NCBI GenBank assembly: GCA_030587605.1
Contig: JAUQYT010000028.1
Location: 1-26,576 of the forward strand
Direction: 5' to 3'
Source: Candidatus Njordarchaeum guaymasense
Lineage (GTDB): Archaea > Asgardarchaeota > Njordarchaeia > Njordarchaeales > Njordarchaeaceae
DNA: 26,576 nucleotides
The notes beneath the pieces are model-generated. The model was not told where the DNA came from, searched no databases, and was given only the letters and a program-made list of their open reading frames with translations. Below are positions 1-8,351 of the stretch, one piece after another (within the stretch, counting starts at the first letter, position 1; the number at the start of each line of letters is the position of its first letter). A program made the translations under genes and the position numbers.

Positions 1-444
1 TCATGGATGACCAAGGTTCTCTGTTTGTTGCAGTTCTCTGTTGCTGACTAGTGGAACAATCGTGTATTTTACCTGTTGAATTCCCCTCATTGCCCTAATT
101 CGCCCTATGAAGTCCATTATTTTCTGGACTTCGCCTTCCGTGATAAAGATCTCGAGACAATATGTTTTCCCTAAGTGGATGTGCATGTTGCCAGAGACTA
201 TTTCGTCATGCTCGTGTCTAAGGTGGGTTAAACGTTCATCGACGTCGTGCCGCTCATGCTCCGATATGACTGTAATAGTAGCGGTTACTTTTCCTTTCTG
301 AAAGTGGCTTAGTTCGTATTCCGAAAGGATGCCTCTTACAGCGTCCCTGATCGTTTCTGAGCGACTTGAGTAACCTTTCTCCCGCATGAAATCATCCAAC
401 TGCCTAAGCAGTTCCCCAGTCAGGGATATACTGACAACAGGCAT
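1..444 (-). CDS. nikR: NikR-type nickel-responsive transcriptional regulator
   Basis: This is a ribbon-helix-helix DNA-binding protein with a C-terminal ACT-like nickel-sensing domain. In the NikR family, nickel binding at a tetramer interface switches on DNA binding and represses nickel transport genes. Residues 1-45 form the RHH domain, with the strand VVSISLTGELLRQLDDF and the RSETIRDAV helix. The four high-affinity nickel ligands of the family are all present: His77 (in LRHEHD), His88 and His90 (in MHIHLG) and Cys96. I start at the ATG ending at 444, giving 147 residues. An ATG at 456 would add MESA, but GGGAG abuts it with no spacing, while 444 fits a short leader. The gene is divergent from the metal ATPase across about 150 bp. 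The target is probably that ATPase, the gene itself, or both (inference). Confidence 0.9.
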   Translation of the reverse strand: MPVVSISLTGELLRQLDDFMREKGYSSRSETIRDAVRGILSEYELSHFQKGKVTATITVISEHERHDVDERLTHLRHEHDEIVSGNMHIHLGKTYCLEIFITEGEVQKIMDFIGRIRAMRGIQQVKYTIVPLVSNRELQQTENLGHP

Positions 445-483
445 GGCACTTTCCATCTCCCATTAATAACTTACTATCAGGTT

Positions 484-493
484 CTTATTAAAC
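484..493 (-). promoter_or_regulatory. TATA-like box for the NikR gene
   Basis: On the minus strand the AT-rich box GTTTAATAAG lies about 25 nt before a predicted transcript start near 464. That would leave a leader of about 20 nt carrying GGGAG ahead of the ATG at 444. This is inferred from position and composition only. Confidence 0.4.
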
Positions 494-508
494 TTTATTA
501 ATCTCCAC

Positions 509-522
509 GTGTTATTTAGCAC
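509..522. promoter_or_regulatory. Near-palindrome, candidate NikR operator
   Basis: GTGTTATTTAGCAC has arms GTGTTA and TAGCAC that match in 5 of 6 positions. It sits between the two divergent TATA-like boxes, where a repressor could control both genes. It does not match the long-spaced E. coli NikR site, so the assignment to NikR is a guess from location. Confidence 0.3.
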
Positions 523-525
523 AAC

Positions 526-536
526 CCTAATAATAG
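526..536 (+). promoter_or_regulatory. TATA-like box for the metal ATPase
   Basis: CCTAATAATAG lies about 25-30 nt before a plausible transcript start near 556, giving a leader of about 40 nt before the ATG at 596. A second AT-rich stretch at 493-502 is an alternative. No strong Shine-Dalgarno sequence precedes the gene. Confidence 0.3.
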
Positions 537-595
537 TGTTCCACGGAGAGTTACTGCGGAAGAAGTGTTCGGGAACATGATAGGCGATCTTGGTT

Positions 596-2608
596 ATGCG
601 CAGAGTGCATCACGAGAAAAATGAGGGTAAATGCGAGGAGAAGACCGACGAGGTTTGCACAGTTTGTCACGTGGATTTCTCGAAGGTTGTGGCAGCTACT
701 TCCGCGTGGAAGGATAAACGACTAGCTGTCATTGTGGCGTCGGCTGTCATGTTTTCTTTGGGCTTCTTCCTTCAGTCTGTGTCAGGATCAGGGATGCTTT
801 CAGAGCTTCTTCTCTTGGGTGCCGCGGCAGTCCCAGGGGTCAAGATAGTCAAGGAGGGAATCTCTGCTCTGATTTTCCAGAGGAATCTGAACATAGATTT
901 CCTCATCACGGTGGCAGTAATAGGCAGTTTCGCCATCGGTCACGGAGAGGAAGGGGCCGCAGTTGTTTTCCTTTTCTATTCTGCTGAGTTTCTTGAGGAT
1001 CATTCTGTTGACAAAGTCAAGAACTCGCTTGGAGGTCTCATTAAGTTAGCGCCTGAGGTTGCTATGGTAAAGAGGAAGGGAAAGGAAGTGAGGGTTCATT
1101 CGCATAGTGTTGATGTCAGTGAGGTGATTGTTCTTAGGCCCGGTGATAAGATACCCTTGGACGGCGTCGTGGTCACTGGGGTTTCGGGTGTTAATCAGGC
1201 TGCTATTACGGGTGAATCTGTGCCTGTGACAAAGCAGGTTGGTGACGAGGTCTACGCCGGGACCGTAAACTGCGAAGGGTTTATCGAGGTTAAGGTAACG
1301 AAGCGCTCAACTGAGACAATGCTCTCCAAGATTGTGAAGCTGGTCGAAGATGCGCAGAAGAATAAATCTCCGACTGAGAAGTTCATCGACAAGTTCTCCA
1401 AATACTACACTCCTGCTGTCATTCTCTTGGCGGCTACTGTCGCCTTGGTGCCCTCCTTTATGTTTGGTCTTTCTTTTGATGAATGGTTTTACAAGGCATT
1501 GATTCTTCTCGTGGTGTCCTGTCCCTGCGCGCTAGCGATCTCGACCCCCGTAACAATGATTTCTGGTATGACGAGCGCTGCAAGGAACGGAGTCCTAATC
1601 AAGGGCAGCAACTACCTTGAGGAGATTAGCAAGGTAGGCATCTTTGCCTTTGACAAGACTGGGACTCTAACTGAGGGCAAGTTGGAGGTGACGGATGTCA
1701 TACCGCTCGGTCATCACTCACCTGCCATCTCTGCCAGCGAGGTCTTGGCAAGAGCTGCTTCACTTGAGGCGCTGTCTGAGCATCCCATTGCCAAAGCGAT
1801 AGTTAGGAAGGCTGAAAATGAAGGTGTGCGTTTGGAGTCCGTAAGCAACTTCAGGGCCTTTCCAGGCAAGGGCGTAGCTGGCCAGTTTGACGGTGGGGTA
1901 TACCATGTGGGCAACGAGAGGATGTTTCAGGAGTTGTCAATCTGTTTCCCAAAGAAGCAGGTCGAGAAGCTCCAAAATGAAGGGAAAACAGTCGTGCTCG
2001 TGGGAGACGGCGGACGGACTATCGGTCTGGTTGCTGTCATGGACAAGATCAGAGATTCGGCGGTGGAAGTGGTCTCTGAACTGAAGAAACGTGGAATCAG
2101 AACGGAGATGATAACTGGTGACAATGAGAGGGCGGCAAAGGCGATAGCGAGGAAGTTAGGCATTGACGAGTATCATGATGGGCTGTTGCCCGAAGGCAAG
2201 GTAAACGTGATTGAGAGCCATTCAAAGCAAAACGGTGGTATTGCAGTGGTCGGCGATGGCGTTAACGATGCCCCAGCCTTGGTAAGGGCAAATGTTGGTA
2301 TAGCGATGGGCGCAATTGGCAGTGATGCAGCTTTGGAGACAGCTAACATTGCACTGATGAAGGACGATCTCTCCAAGATACCATACCTGATAAGGCTGAG
2401 TAAGAAGGCGCGGGGACTAGTTAAGAAGAACATAGTGGCGTCGATCTTGGTTAAGGGCGCATTGGCGGTCCTTGTGTTCCCAGGACTTGTAACACTTTGG
2501 CTAGCTGTGGCGGTTGGAGACATGGGATTATCGTTGGCAGTAATACTCAACGCCATGCGGTTATCGTTGCTCAAACCTAGAGGAAAAGTTGGCCAGAGGA
2601 AGATGTGA
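596..2608 (+). CDS. P1B-type heavy-metal-transporting ATPase (Zn/Cd/Co-like)
   Basis: A membrane pump that uses ATP to export soft divalent metals. The motifs of the family appear in order, numbered from the ATG at 596: TGES (205-208, actuator domain), the membrane CPC motif (309-311), the phosphorylation site DKTGT (353-357), the SEHPIAKAI His-Pro motif (396-397) and GDGVND (553-558). Lys620 in the seventh helix and Asp642 in GDMG in the eighth match the Zn/Cd/Pb subgroup typified by ZntA and CadA, so zinc or cadmium is the best prediction. There is no N-terminal HMA domain. Instead the first 30 residues carry His-His and a CTVC pair that may bind metal. About 670 residues is a normal length. 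A TTG at 590 would add two residues. The divergent NikR gene raises the possibility that it exports nickel or cobalt. Confidence 0.92.
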   Translation: MRRVHHEKNEGKCEEKTDEVCTVCHVDFSKVVAATSAWKDKRLAVIVASAVMFSLGFFLQSVSGSGMLSELLLLGAAAVPGVKIVKEGISALIFQRNLNIDFLITVAVIGSFAIGHGEEGAAVVFLFYSAEFLEDHSVDKVKNSLGGLIKLAPEVAMVKRKGKEVRVHSHSVDVSEVIVLRPGDKIPLDGVVVTGVSGVNQAAITGESVPVTKQVGDEVYAGTVNCEGFIEVKVTKRSTETMLSKIVKLVEDAQKNKSPTEKFIDKFSKYYTPAVILLAATVALVPSFMFGLSFDEWFYKALILLVVSCPCALAISTPVTMISGMTSAARNGVLIKGSNYLEEISKVGIFAFDKTGTLTEGKLEVTDVIPLGHHSPAISASEVLARAASLEALSEHPIAKAIVRKAENEGVRLESVSNFRAFPGKGVAGQFDGGVYHVGNERMFQELSICFPKKQVEKLQNEGKTVVLVGDGGRTIGLVAVMDKIRDSAVEVVSELKKRGIRTEMITGDNERAAKAIARKLGIDEYHDGLLPEGKVNVIESHSKQNGGIAVVGDGVNDAPALVRANVGIAMGAIGSDAALETANIALMKDDLSKIPYLIRLSKKARGLVKKNIVASILVKGALAVLVFPGLVTLWLAVAVGDMGLSLAVILNAMRLSLLKPRGKVGQRKM

Positions 2609-2729
2609 AGAGTTGTAGAAGCCTTTCTTGGTTTCTTGACATAACTGATTTATTCCTGTTATTGACTATTTCTTTTGCTTTGACGGTTTTGGTTTAAGAA
2701 GTAATGCCACACTCAAGGGGTTGAGAGCA

Positions 2730-3734
2730 TTGTCTTTACCCGACTTAGGAAAAGGTGTCTTGGATTGGCTTTGCGAAGATGACAATCCGTCGGTGAAGTA
2801 TCTTACGCTGAAAAACTTGTTGGAAAGAAGCGAAGGGGAAGAAGTTAGAGAGACAAAGAAGCGCATCATGGAGTTCGGTGTCATCCCCAAGATCTTATCA
2901 AAGCTGAGAAGCGACGGACACTATGAGAACCCTGCGTTTGTGAGGAAGTTCGGGCAAGCTTTCTCTGATTTTGGCTACTCACCGAAGTACAAGGCGACTA
3001 TTTGGCAATTGATCTTGTTCGCGGAGTTCTGTGCCGACGGTAGAGACGAGCGGATTAGACGCACCTGTGAATATGTTCTGGCTCATTGTTACACGCAAGA
3101 TGGACTTTTCAGCATGCATGGTTCGAATTATCTCACGCCATGTTTTCAAGCGAACATGCTATGGTCACTCATTAAGTTAGATTATAATAGGGATCCTCGT
3201 GTGAAGAAGGCATTGGCCTTGCTCACCAAGTACCAGCGCTTCGACGATGGTGACTTTGGAACGCCAAAGGATTGGCCTTATCATGGTAGAAGCGACAGGT
3301 GCAGCGACAGTCACTCATGCTACGCGGGTTGTGCAAGGGGGTTGAAGGCGGTAACTGCAATTCCTAGACAGAAGTGGAGTGATGACATAGAAGACTATGT
3401 GCGACGAGGAACTGAATTCTTCCTTATGCATCACGTCTACAAGTCAAGTCATGATCCTTCACAACTTCTTCATCGAGACATAACTCGGTTGAAATTTCCG
3501 ATCTTCGTTTTCTCCAATTTCCTTGACATACTTGATATTCTCCTAGAACTAGGCGTCAAGGATCATCGCATGCAAGAAGCAGTGGATCTTCTCAAATCGA
3601 AGAGAAGACCCAACGGCCGCTGGATCCTTGAGCACGCCGTATCGAACATGCACACAAAGATCGAAAAGCAGGGTAAGGACAGCAAGTGGATAACATACAA
3701 GGCATTGCATGTCCTGAAGCGCTGGGAATCATAG
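2730..3734 (+). CDS. Terpenoid-cyclase/prenyltransferase-like alpha-alpha toroid protein
   Basis: A soluble, mostly helical protein of 334 residues with repeated helix-hairpin units such as NPSVKYLTLKNLL, QANMLWSLIKL, DPRVKKALALLTKY and MQEAVDLLKSKRRPNGRW. This is the pattern of the squalene-cyclase/prenyltransferase alpha-alpha barrel fold. The phrase DGLFSMHGS and the block CSDSHSCYAGCARGLKAV, rich in Cys and His, resemble a family common in archaea that is sometimes mislabelled NifH. I see no DxDD cyclase motif, so catalytic terpene chemistry is not supported and the role is unknown. I chose the TTG at 2730 because AAGGGG at 2715-2720 sits 9 nt before it. A TTG at 2721 is directly adjacent to that sequence. 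The next gene follows after 48 bp on the same strand and may be cotranscribed. Confidence 0.65.
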   Translation: MSLPDLGKGVLDWLCEDDNPSVKYLTLKNLLERSEGEEVRETKKRIMEFGVIPKILSKLRSDGHYENPAFVRKFGQAFSDFGYSPKYKATIWQLILFAEFCADGRDERIRRTCEYVLAHCYTQDGLFSMHGSNYLTPCFQANMLWSLIKLDYNRDPRVKKALALLTKYQRFDDGDFGTPKDWPYHGRSDRCSDSHSCYAGCARGLKAVTAIPRQKWSDDIEDYVRRGTEFFLMHHVYKSSHDPSQLLHRDITRLKFPIFVFSNFLDILDILLELGVKDHRMQEAVDLLKSKRRPNGRWILEHAVSNMHTKIEKQGKDSKWITYKALHVLKRWES

Positions 3735-3782
3735 ACTCGCTTAGAACAAAGCTAGTTTATCTTCCAACCCTCATGTTCTGGA

Positions 3783-4748
3783 GTGGAAAAGAGAAAGTTT
3801 AAGAAAGTCATTCTTGCTGTTGATTGGTGGAAAAGAGGTGAGCGTCCTCTCTTGAGCCATAATGGTGTTCTAATCGTGACCAATCTCACTGGCAAAGGTG
3901 TCGCTGGAAAAGCCTACCGTAGGGCTAGGTTCCGCTTCGATGAAGTGAAAGATGAGTTATTTGTCACTCGAACAGAAAGAGGATATATTGAGGGACTAGC
4001 CAAGAAGTATTCTGGTTTTGACCCCGTTGTCGGCATCGGTGGCGGCGTGGCCGTTGATGTTGCAAAGTTCATCGGTGCGAGGAATAAGGCGAGGGTCATT
4101 GCTTTCCCTACAATAATCTCGACTGATTGTATATTCACTTCCTCCACTGCGGTTCGCGAGGAAGGAACTGTGAAGTATATTCCGAGCAAGAAGCCTGATG
4201 AGTTGATTATAGATTATGACTTGCTTCTCGAAGCCCCTTATGATCTGAATGTCTGTGGTTGGGGAGATGTTCTTTCAATCCACACTGCCTTGTCAGACTG
4301 GAGACTGTCCGCTGATACGACTGGTGAGAAGTTTGATGAAGAGGTTGCGTGTGAAGCTCGTGAGATTATTTCCAACGTTTGCAGAGTTGATACTCGAGAA
4401 GGTTTAGAGACGCTTGTCGAATGTCTGAGGAGCGAGGTGGACCTGTGCGATAGATGGGGTAATGCGAGACCCGAAGAGGGAAGCGAGCATCTATTCGTAT
4501 ATCTTCTAGAAAACTACCTTGACAAGCCGCATCCTCACGGTGGACTCGTCGCGCTTGGAATCTATGAGATGAGCAAGCTTCAAGGCAATGAAGTCAAGAA
4601 GATCTGTAGAATCATGGACGAGATAGAGTTGCCCTATCAGGCTGAAGACGTGGGAATCTCTCCTGTTATAGTAAGGAAAGTGATCTCTGAGCTTCCCGCC
4701 TATGTGAAGAAACACAAGTTTTTCTACAGTGTGATCAACAGACTGTAG
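3783..4748 (+). CDS. Glycerol-1-phosphate dehydrogenase-like protein (Fe-ADH/DHQ-synthase superfamily)
   Basis: The family enzyme reduces dihydroxyacetone phosphate to sn-glycerol-1-phosphate, the backbone of archaeal lipids. The NAD-binding GIGGGVAVDVAKFIG motif is at residues 84-98. FPTIISTDCIFTSS (108-121) is the usual substrate-side segment. Predicted metal ligands are Asp162 in GWGDVLS, His236 in SEHLF and His252 in PHPHGG. At 321 residues it is somewhat shorter than typical G1PDH (about 350). It could be the main enzyme or a divergent paralogue acting on another keto-phosphate; the sequence does not decide this. The GTG start at 3783 has only a weak GGA upstream. The neighbouring toroid protein hints at a lipid or isoprenoid link, but this is speculative. 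The gene converges on the M20 gene with 37 bp between stops. Confidence 0.75.
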   Translation: MEKRKFKKVILAVDWWKRGERPLLSHNGVLIVTNLTGKGVAGKAYRRARFRFDEVKDELFVTRTERGYIEGLAKKYSGFDPVVGIGGGVAVDVAKFIGARNKARVIAFPTIISTDCIFTSSTAVREEGTVKYIPSKKPDELIIDYDLLLEAPYDLNVCGWGDVLSIHTALSDWRLSADTTGEKFDEEVACEAREIISNVCRVDTREGLETLVECLRSEVDLCDRWGNARPEEGSEHLFVYLLENYLDKPHPHGGLVALGIYEMSKLQGNEVKKICRIMDEIELPYQAEDVGISPVIVRKVISELPAYVKKHKFFYSVINRL

Positions 4749-4785
4749 GATCTTGGCAAATCACTTTGAGACCGTACATGCGGCG

Positions 4786-6084
4786 TTATTGAGATTTTCC
4801 GCACCAGTCGAGGATTGTCAGTGCAACTATTTTCGTATAGTTCAGTACTTCTTTGAGTTCAATGTTTTCATCAACGCCATGCGACTCTTCTCCTCCTGGT
4901 CCGAAGAGGATGCTTGGCGTGTCACCGTAGATTGTTAGCAGTCTTTGGTCGCTTCCGCCTCCCCCAACTACCAGCGGCTCGGCTCCAGTTACAACCTTTG
5001 TTTCATTGACAACCTGCTTGACTATAGGATGATCGGGTTTGATCTCGGACGGCTCCATCCAGAGTCCAAACCATTCCACTACGGGCTTGTTTTTCGACAA
5101 CCATGGGTCGAGCTGTGCCACTTTCATTATGTAGTTCTTGAATCGCCGTTTTATTTCATTTATGTCCTCTTTTGGAAGGCATTCGAGACTCCCTTCCAAT
5201 GTGACTTTGGTTGGTGTTGATGAAGGCCATTCGCCGCCACTAATCTTACATATGGCCGTTGGGACTTTTGGAACATCTGGTGGATATAGATCCCAAAGTG
5301 GGTGTTTAGCTTCGGTCTGCCTCATGAGGGAAAAGTCACTCACAGCTTCATAGATCTTGATCGCTTTCTCAATCGCGTTCACAGCGTAGTACATGTACTC
5401 GATTCCGATTGACTTGCCAGGAACAGTCACCCTGAAGAACTGGGCGCCTCTGCTACCAGGGCAAAGAATACTCAAGCCAGAGGGCTCAGCGAATATTGCT
5501 GCGTCAGCCTTGTAGCCCTTCAAAACGCAACCCAGCGTCCCGTTTCCGCCCGCTTCCTCGTCGACCACACTTTCTATGATCACGTCTCCCTTCAGCTTAA
5601 CGTCTAAACTCGCTATCGCTTCGACGGCTGCTATTAGGGCTCCTAAACCAGCTTTCATGTCGCAGGATCCTCTGCCATAGATCTTCCCATCTACGAATTC
5701 TCCACCCCACGGGTCGTGAGTCCATTCATCCTTGTTTCCAATTGGAACCACATCGACGTGCCCGTTGAGTATGATTGATTTTCCTTGTTGCCTTCCGCTT
5801 CCTTTTAGAGTTCCAACGACATTGGGTCTGTTTTCATAGCCTTTCGTGTAGCCCATTGTTTCAACTGGGACGTATGCCTTGTGCTTGCGAAGTTGCTCCA
5901 TATCAGGTTCCCAGACATCTGTCTTTAGACCAATGTCTTTCATCTTTTCAGCCACAAACCTCTGGCATTCACCCTCTTCTCCCGTTACGCTTTGATGTTT
6001 AACGAGGGATTGAATGAGGTCTGCTAGATCGCTTTCCTTGCCTTGGATGATCTTGAGGACTTTTTCCTTGATTTGTGAACTCAA
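4786..6084 (-). CDS. M20-family metallohydrolase (ArgE/DapE-like deacylase)
   Basis: M20 enzymes hydrolyse N-acyl amino acids, N-succinyl-diaminopimelate or short peptides with a two-zinc centre. Seen here are NGHVDVVP (His109, Asp111), GRGSCDMKAG (Asp142, bridging), VDEEAGGNGT (catalytic Glu176, Glu177), FAEPSG (Glu200) and ESHGVDE (His402), so the metal site is complete. The lid domain is unusual. The family's VxGKxAHA sequence reads VPGKSIGIEY at 221-230, so the conserved His that completes the active site across the dimer is Gly at 227. Length is 432 residues. The start is a TTG with AAAAGGA directly before it; no better in-frame start is near. It is the last gene of the permease-hydrolase unit, so its substrate is likely a product of that uptake route (inference). 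Confidence 0.88.
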   Translation of the reverse strand: MSSQIKEKVLKIIQGKESDLADLIQSLVKHQSVTGEEGECQRFVAEKMKDIGLKTDVWEPDMEQLRKHKAYVPVETMGYTKGYENRPNVVGTLKGSGRQQGKSIILNGHVDVVPIGNKDEWTHDPWGGEFVDGKIYGRGSCDMKAGLGALIAAVEAIASLDVKLKGDVIIESVVDEEAGGNGTLGCVLKGYKADAAIFAEPSGLSILCPGSRGAQFFRVTVPGKSIGIEYMYYAVNAIEKAIKIYEAVSDFSLMRQTEAKHPLWDLYPPDVPKVPTAICKISGGEWPSSTPTKVTLEGSLECLPKEDINEIKRRFKNYIMKVAQLDPWLSKNKPVVEWFGLWMEPSEIKPDHPIVKQVVNETKVVTGAEPLVVGGGGSDQRLLTIYGDTPSILFGPGGEESHGVDENIELKEVLNYTKIVALTILDWCGKSQ

Positions 6085-6110
6085 TCCTTTTCAAAAACCC
6101 CCTCGAAGCA

Positions 6111-6135
6111 AATTGCTGATTCCAAGACAGCAATT
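6111..6135 (-). terminator. Hairpin between glycoside hydrolase and M20 genes
   Basis: AATTGCTG and CAGCAATT form a perfect 8 bp stem with a 9 nt loop. On the minus strand it follows the hydrolase stop by about 30 nt and a T5 tract follows at about 6093-6097. It may end or attenuate transcription before the M20 gene. Confidence 0.45.
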
Positions 6136-6163
6136 CATTACCTTAACGAGTTTGTGGCCCAAC

Positions 6164-8326
6164 TTAGCCTTGCTCCCATGATATGCAGATTATTTCGTGC
6201 TCATCTATCTTTGGCACTGTGAACGTCACGTACCCGTTCTTGGTGTTCCACGGGGGCTCTTTTCCGGAGACTAGTAGTTTCACGCTCCTGATTCTTGAAT
6301 CGGTAGGTATTCTCATGGAGCAATTTACGTTACAGACTGGGAGCGTCTCGTTGATCGGTCTTGGCATTTCACTCGTGTAGTTAACAAGATGCACTACGAA
6401 CCGGCTATTTGCGGGCTGATAGTATGCTTGGACTTCGACGGTGTTGGGCAGGTTTTCGAAGGTTAACGGGAGCTCAGTTTTGCAGGTCCACTTAACCGAT
6501 CTTTCAAGCAGTGCTCTGTATATATCCCAACCGTAAGATAGGAATATTGATTCGGGCTTTCCTGGGAAGTACACGGTGCGCCCTTTCCCATAATCTGAGA
6601 CCACGATCGTGGGTAGACTTGTCTCAGCACCCAGGGTTGTGAAAGCACTTGTTGAAGCGGAAAGTATACTACAGAGGGACCTAGCTTTCCCCTTTGTTTT
6701 GACGTTCAATTGCTCATCGACACACGGGATTATGTTCTCGACCCCAACTTGTTCGGTTATTTCATGTTGTCCCCTGATTCTTGCGTAGCCGAAGAGAGAG
6801 GAAGTTATTGAGCCGAGGTAGTCGACACCTAGAACCTCATTGAGGGATAGGTTGCTAAGTTGGTTTCCCTTATCGTCAAACAAAGAAGAGCGAAAAGTTG
6901 CTACGACTCCTCCGCCATTCTTGACGAATCTCTGTATATTTAACGTGTCCGCCTGTGAGAGACACGCGGCGTTCGGCAAGACTAGGACTTTGTAGCCCTC
7001 AAGAGTTTTGGGAGACGCAAGATTGTCATCATGTATCACATCGAATGGAACGTGGCTCTGTGAGAGAGCCTTGTAGAAACCATGGAAGTGATCAAGGCAC
7101 CTAGATTCAACTTGATTTCTTCCATAAAGATGGACTGTCCTCTCGGAGAACAGGAGCGCGGCAAACTTGATTGTCTCCCTTTTCTCTAGGTACTCTTCAA
7201 GTTCCCTAAGCTTGTTGAAGGATTCTCCTATTGCCTTCCAGTTTGTTAAGTTGGCGACGCCCGGACCGTACATGGCGAACCATGGTTGAGCTCCATTTGC
7301 AACCACACTTGCGATGGAAACTTTCAGTTCAGCTTCTGGCAAGGAGACAAGATTCCAAGGTATGTAGGGTGATTCGATCAACACAAAGACGGGTTTGTTT
7401 TCATCGATCGATTTTGCATAGCGTACGGATGCTCCGAGCCACCACACTGGGAGTTGAGAGAGAGACCTATAGTCTTCGACGGAGAGCACATCCTCATGTC
7501 TCATAAGTTCTCTGAGGTTCTCCCCGTAAATCATTGGGATATACCAACCAGCGTACTCGGATCCATGGCGCCAACCTATCTTCAGTATGTCATACATGAA
7601 GACAGGCATTCTCCTTGACAAAAAAGAGGAGATTGGGAAGTGAAATTGGAGGAAGCACATCTTCTTTGAGTCGATGCCCTTTATGGTCCGGTAAACACTA
7701 CTTGCAAACTCCGTTACACTCTTGTATCTCCACTCGATGAATTTGAGCCAGTTCGGGTCAGACCAGTTCTGCTTAGTGGGCAGTTCCAACCCTAAGTCTT
7801 TCTTCAGCTTTGCTGCGCAGTTTTCGCAGGCGCACCAGCTCTGGAATCCAGGCTCGTCCATGAATACGCCGTCAACGTCGTAATTCGAGACTATCTCTAA
7901 TACTACTTTTTGAAGATATTCCTTGTATGGTCCATTGGGGCACATAGCAGTTGATGCGCCGCCGAATTCTTGCTGGAGTTGTCCGTCGGATTTCCTTTGA
8001 GCCCACTCTGGGTGCTCTTTGGCTACGGCGCTGTCCCCCCAGATGCAGTTCACGTAGGCCAAAACCTTGAGTCCTTGTTTCCTACAGTGTTCGATGGTTT
8101 CCCTAAGGATGTCTCTCCTGCCCAGATCCGGATGATGTGGTGCTATGGTGCTTTGGTAGTAGGCTCTTGCCCCAACATAGCTGAGGGCGAAGGCTACCGC
8201 TACGTTCGCACCAAGATCCGCTACCTTTGTCACGGTTTCTTCTATGTCTAGGTCCTTGATGTCTGAGGGGGGTAGTTCTATCGTTATGATGCGAAGGGGA
8301 TTGGACCACCACTGGTCGTCTGCCAA
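6164..8326 (-). CDS. GHL6-type putative glycoside hydrolase with beta-galactosidase-trimerisation-like domain
   Basis: A large cytoplasmic protein (720 residues, no signal peptide). The N-terminal half is a TIM-barrel of the hypothetical glycosyl hydrolase (GHL6, PF14871) type. Strands end in YVNCIWGD and in DVDGVFMDEPGFQSWCACEN, whose Asp157-Glu158 pair is the likely acid site. The Cys-rich CACENC loop after it is usual in this group. From about residue 385 to 480 a glutamine-amidotransferase-like domain follows (YKVLVLPNAACLSQAD, FVKNGGGVVATFRS), like the trimerisation domain of GH42 beta-galactosidases. A beta-sandwich-like C-terminus ends the chain. I start at a TTG at 8326 with GGTGA 10 nt before it. 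A TTG at 8386 would overlap the permease gene by 35 bp and lacks a site. The substrate is unknown; coupling to the permease suggests it acts on an imported glycoside. Confidence 0.75.
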   Translation of the reverse strand: MADDQWWSNPLRIITIELPPSDIKDLDIEETVTKVADLGANVAVAFALSYVGARAYYQSTIAPHHPDLGRRDILRETIEHCRKQGLKVLAYVNCIWGDSAVAKEHPEWAQRKSDGQLQQEFGGASTAMCPNGPYKEYLQKVVLEIVSNYDVDGVFMDEPGFQSWCACENCAAKLKKDLGLELPTKQNWSDPNWLKFIEWRYKSVTEFASSVYRTIKGIDSKKMCFLQFHFPISSFLSRRMPVFMYDILKIGWRHGSEYAGWYIPMIYGENLRELMRHEDVLSVEDYRSLSQLPVWWLGASVRYAKSIDENKPVFVLIESPYIPWNLVSLPEAELKVSIASVVANGAQPWFAMYGPGVANLTNWKAIGESFNKLRELEEYLEKRETIKFAALLFSERTVHLYGRNQVESRCLDHFHGFYKALSQSHVPFDVIHDDNLASPKTLEGYKVLVLPNAACLSQADTLNIQRFVKNGGGVVATFRSSLFDDKGNQLSNLSLNEVLGVDYLGSITSSLFGYARIRGQHEITEQVGVENIIPCVDEQLNVKTKGKARSLCSILSASTSAFTTLGAETSLPTIVVSDYGKGRTVYFPGKPESIFLSYGWDIYRALLERSVKWTCKTELPLTFENLPNTVEVQAYYQPANSRFVVHLVNYTSEMPRPINETLPVCNVNCSMRIPTDSRIRSVKLLVSGKEPPWNTKNGYVTFTVPKIDEHEIICISWEQG

Positions 8327-8351
8327 GTACTTGGCTTCACCTTTCAGGTTT

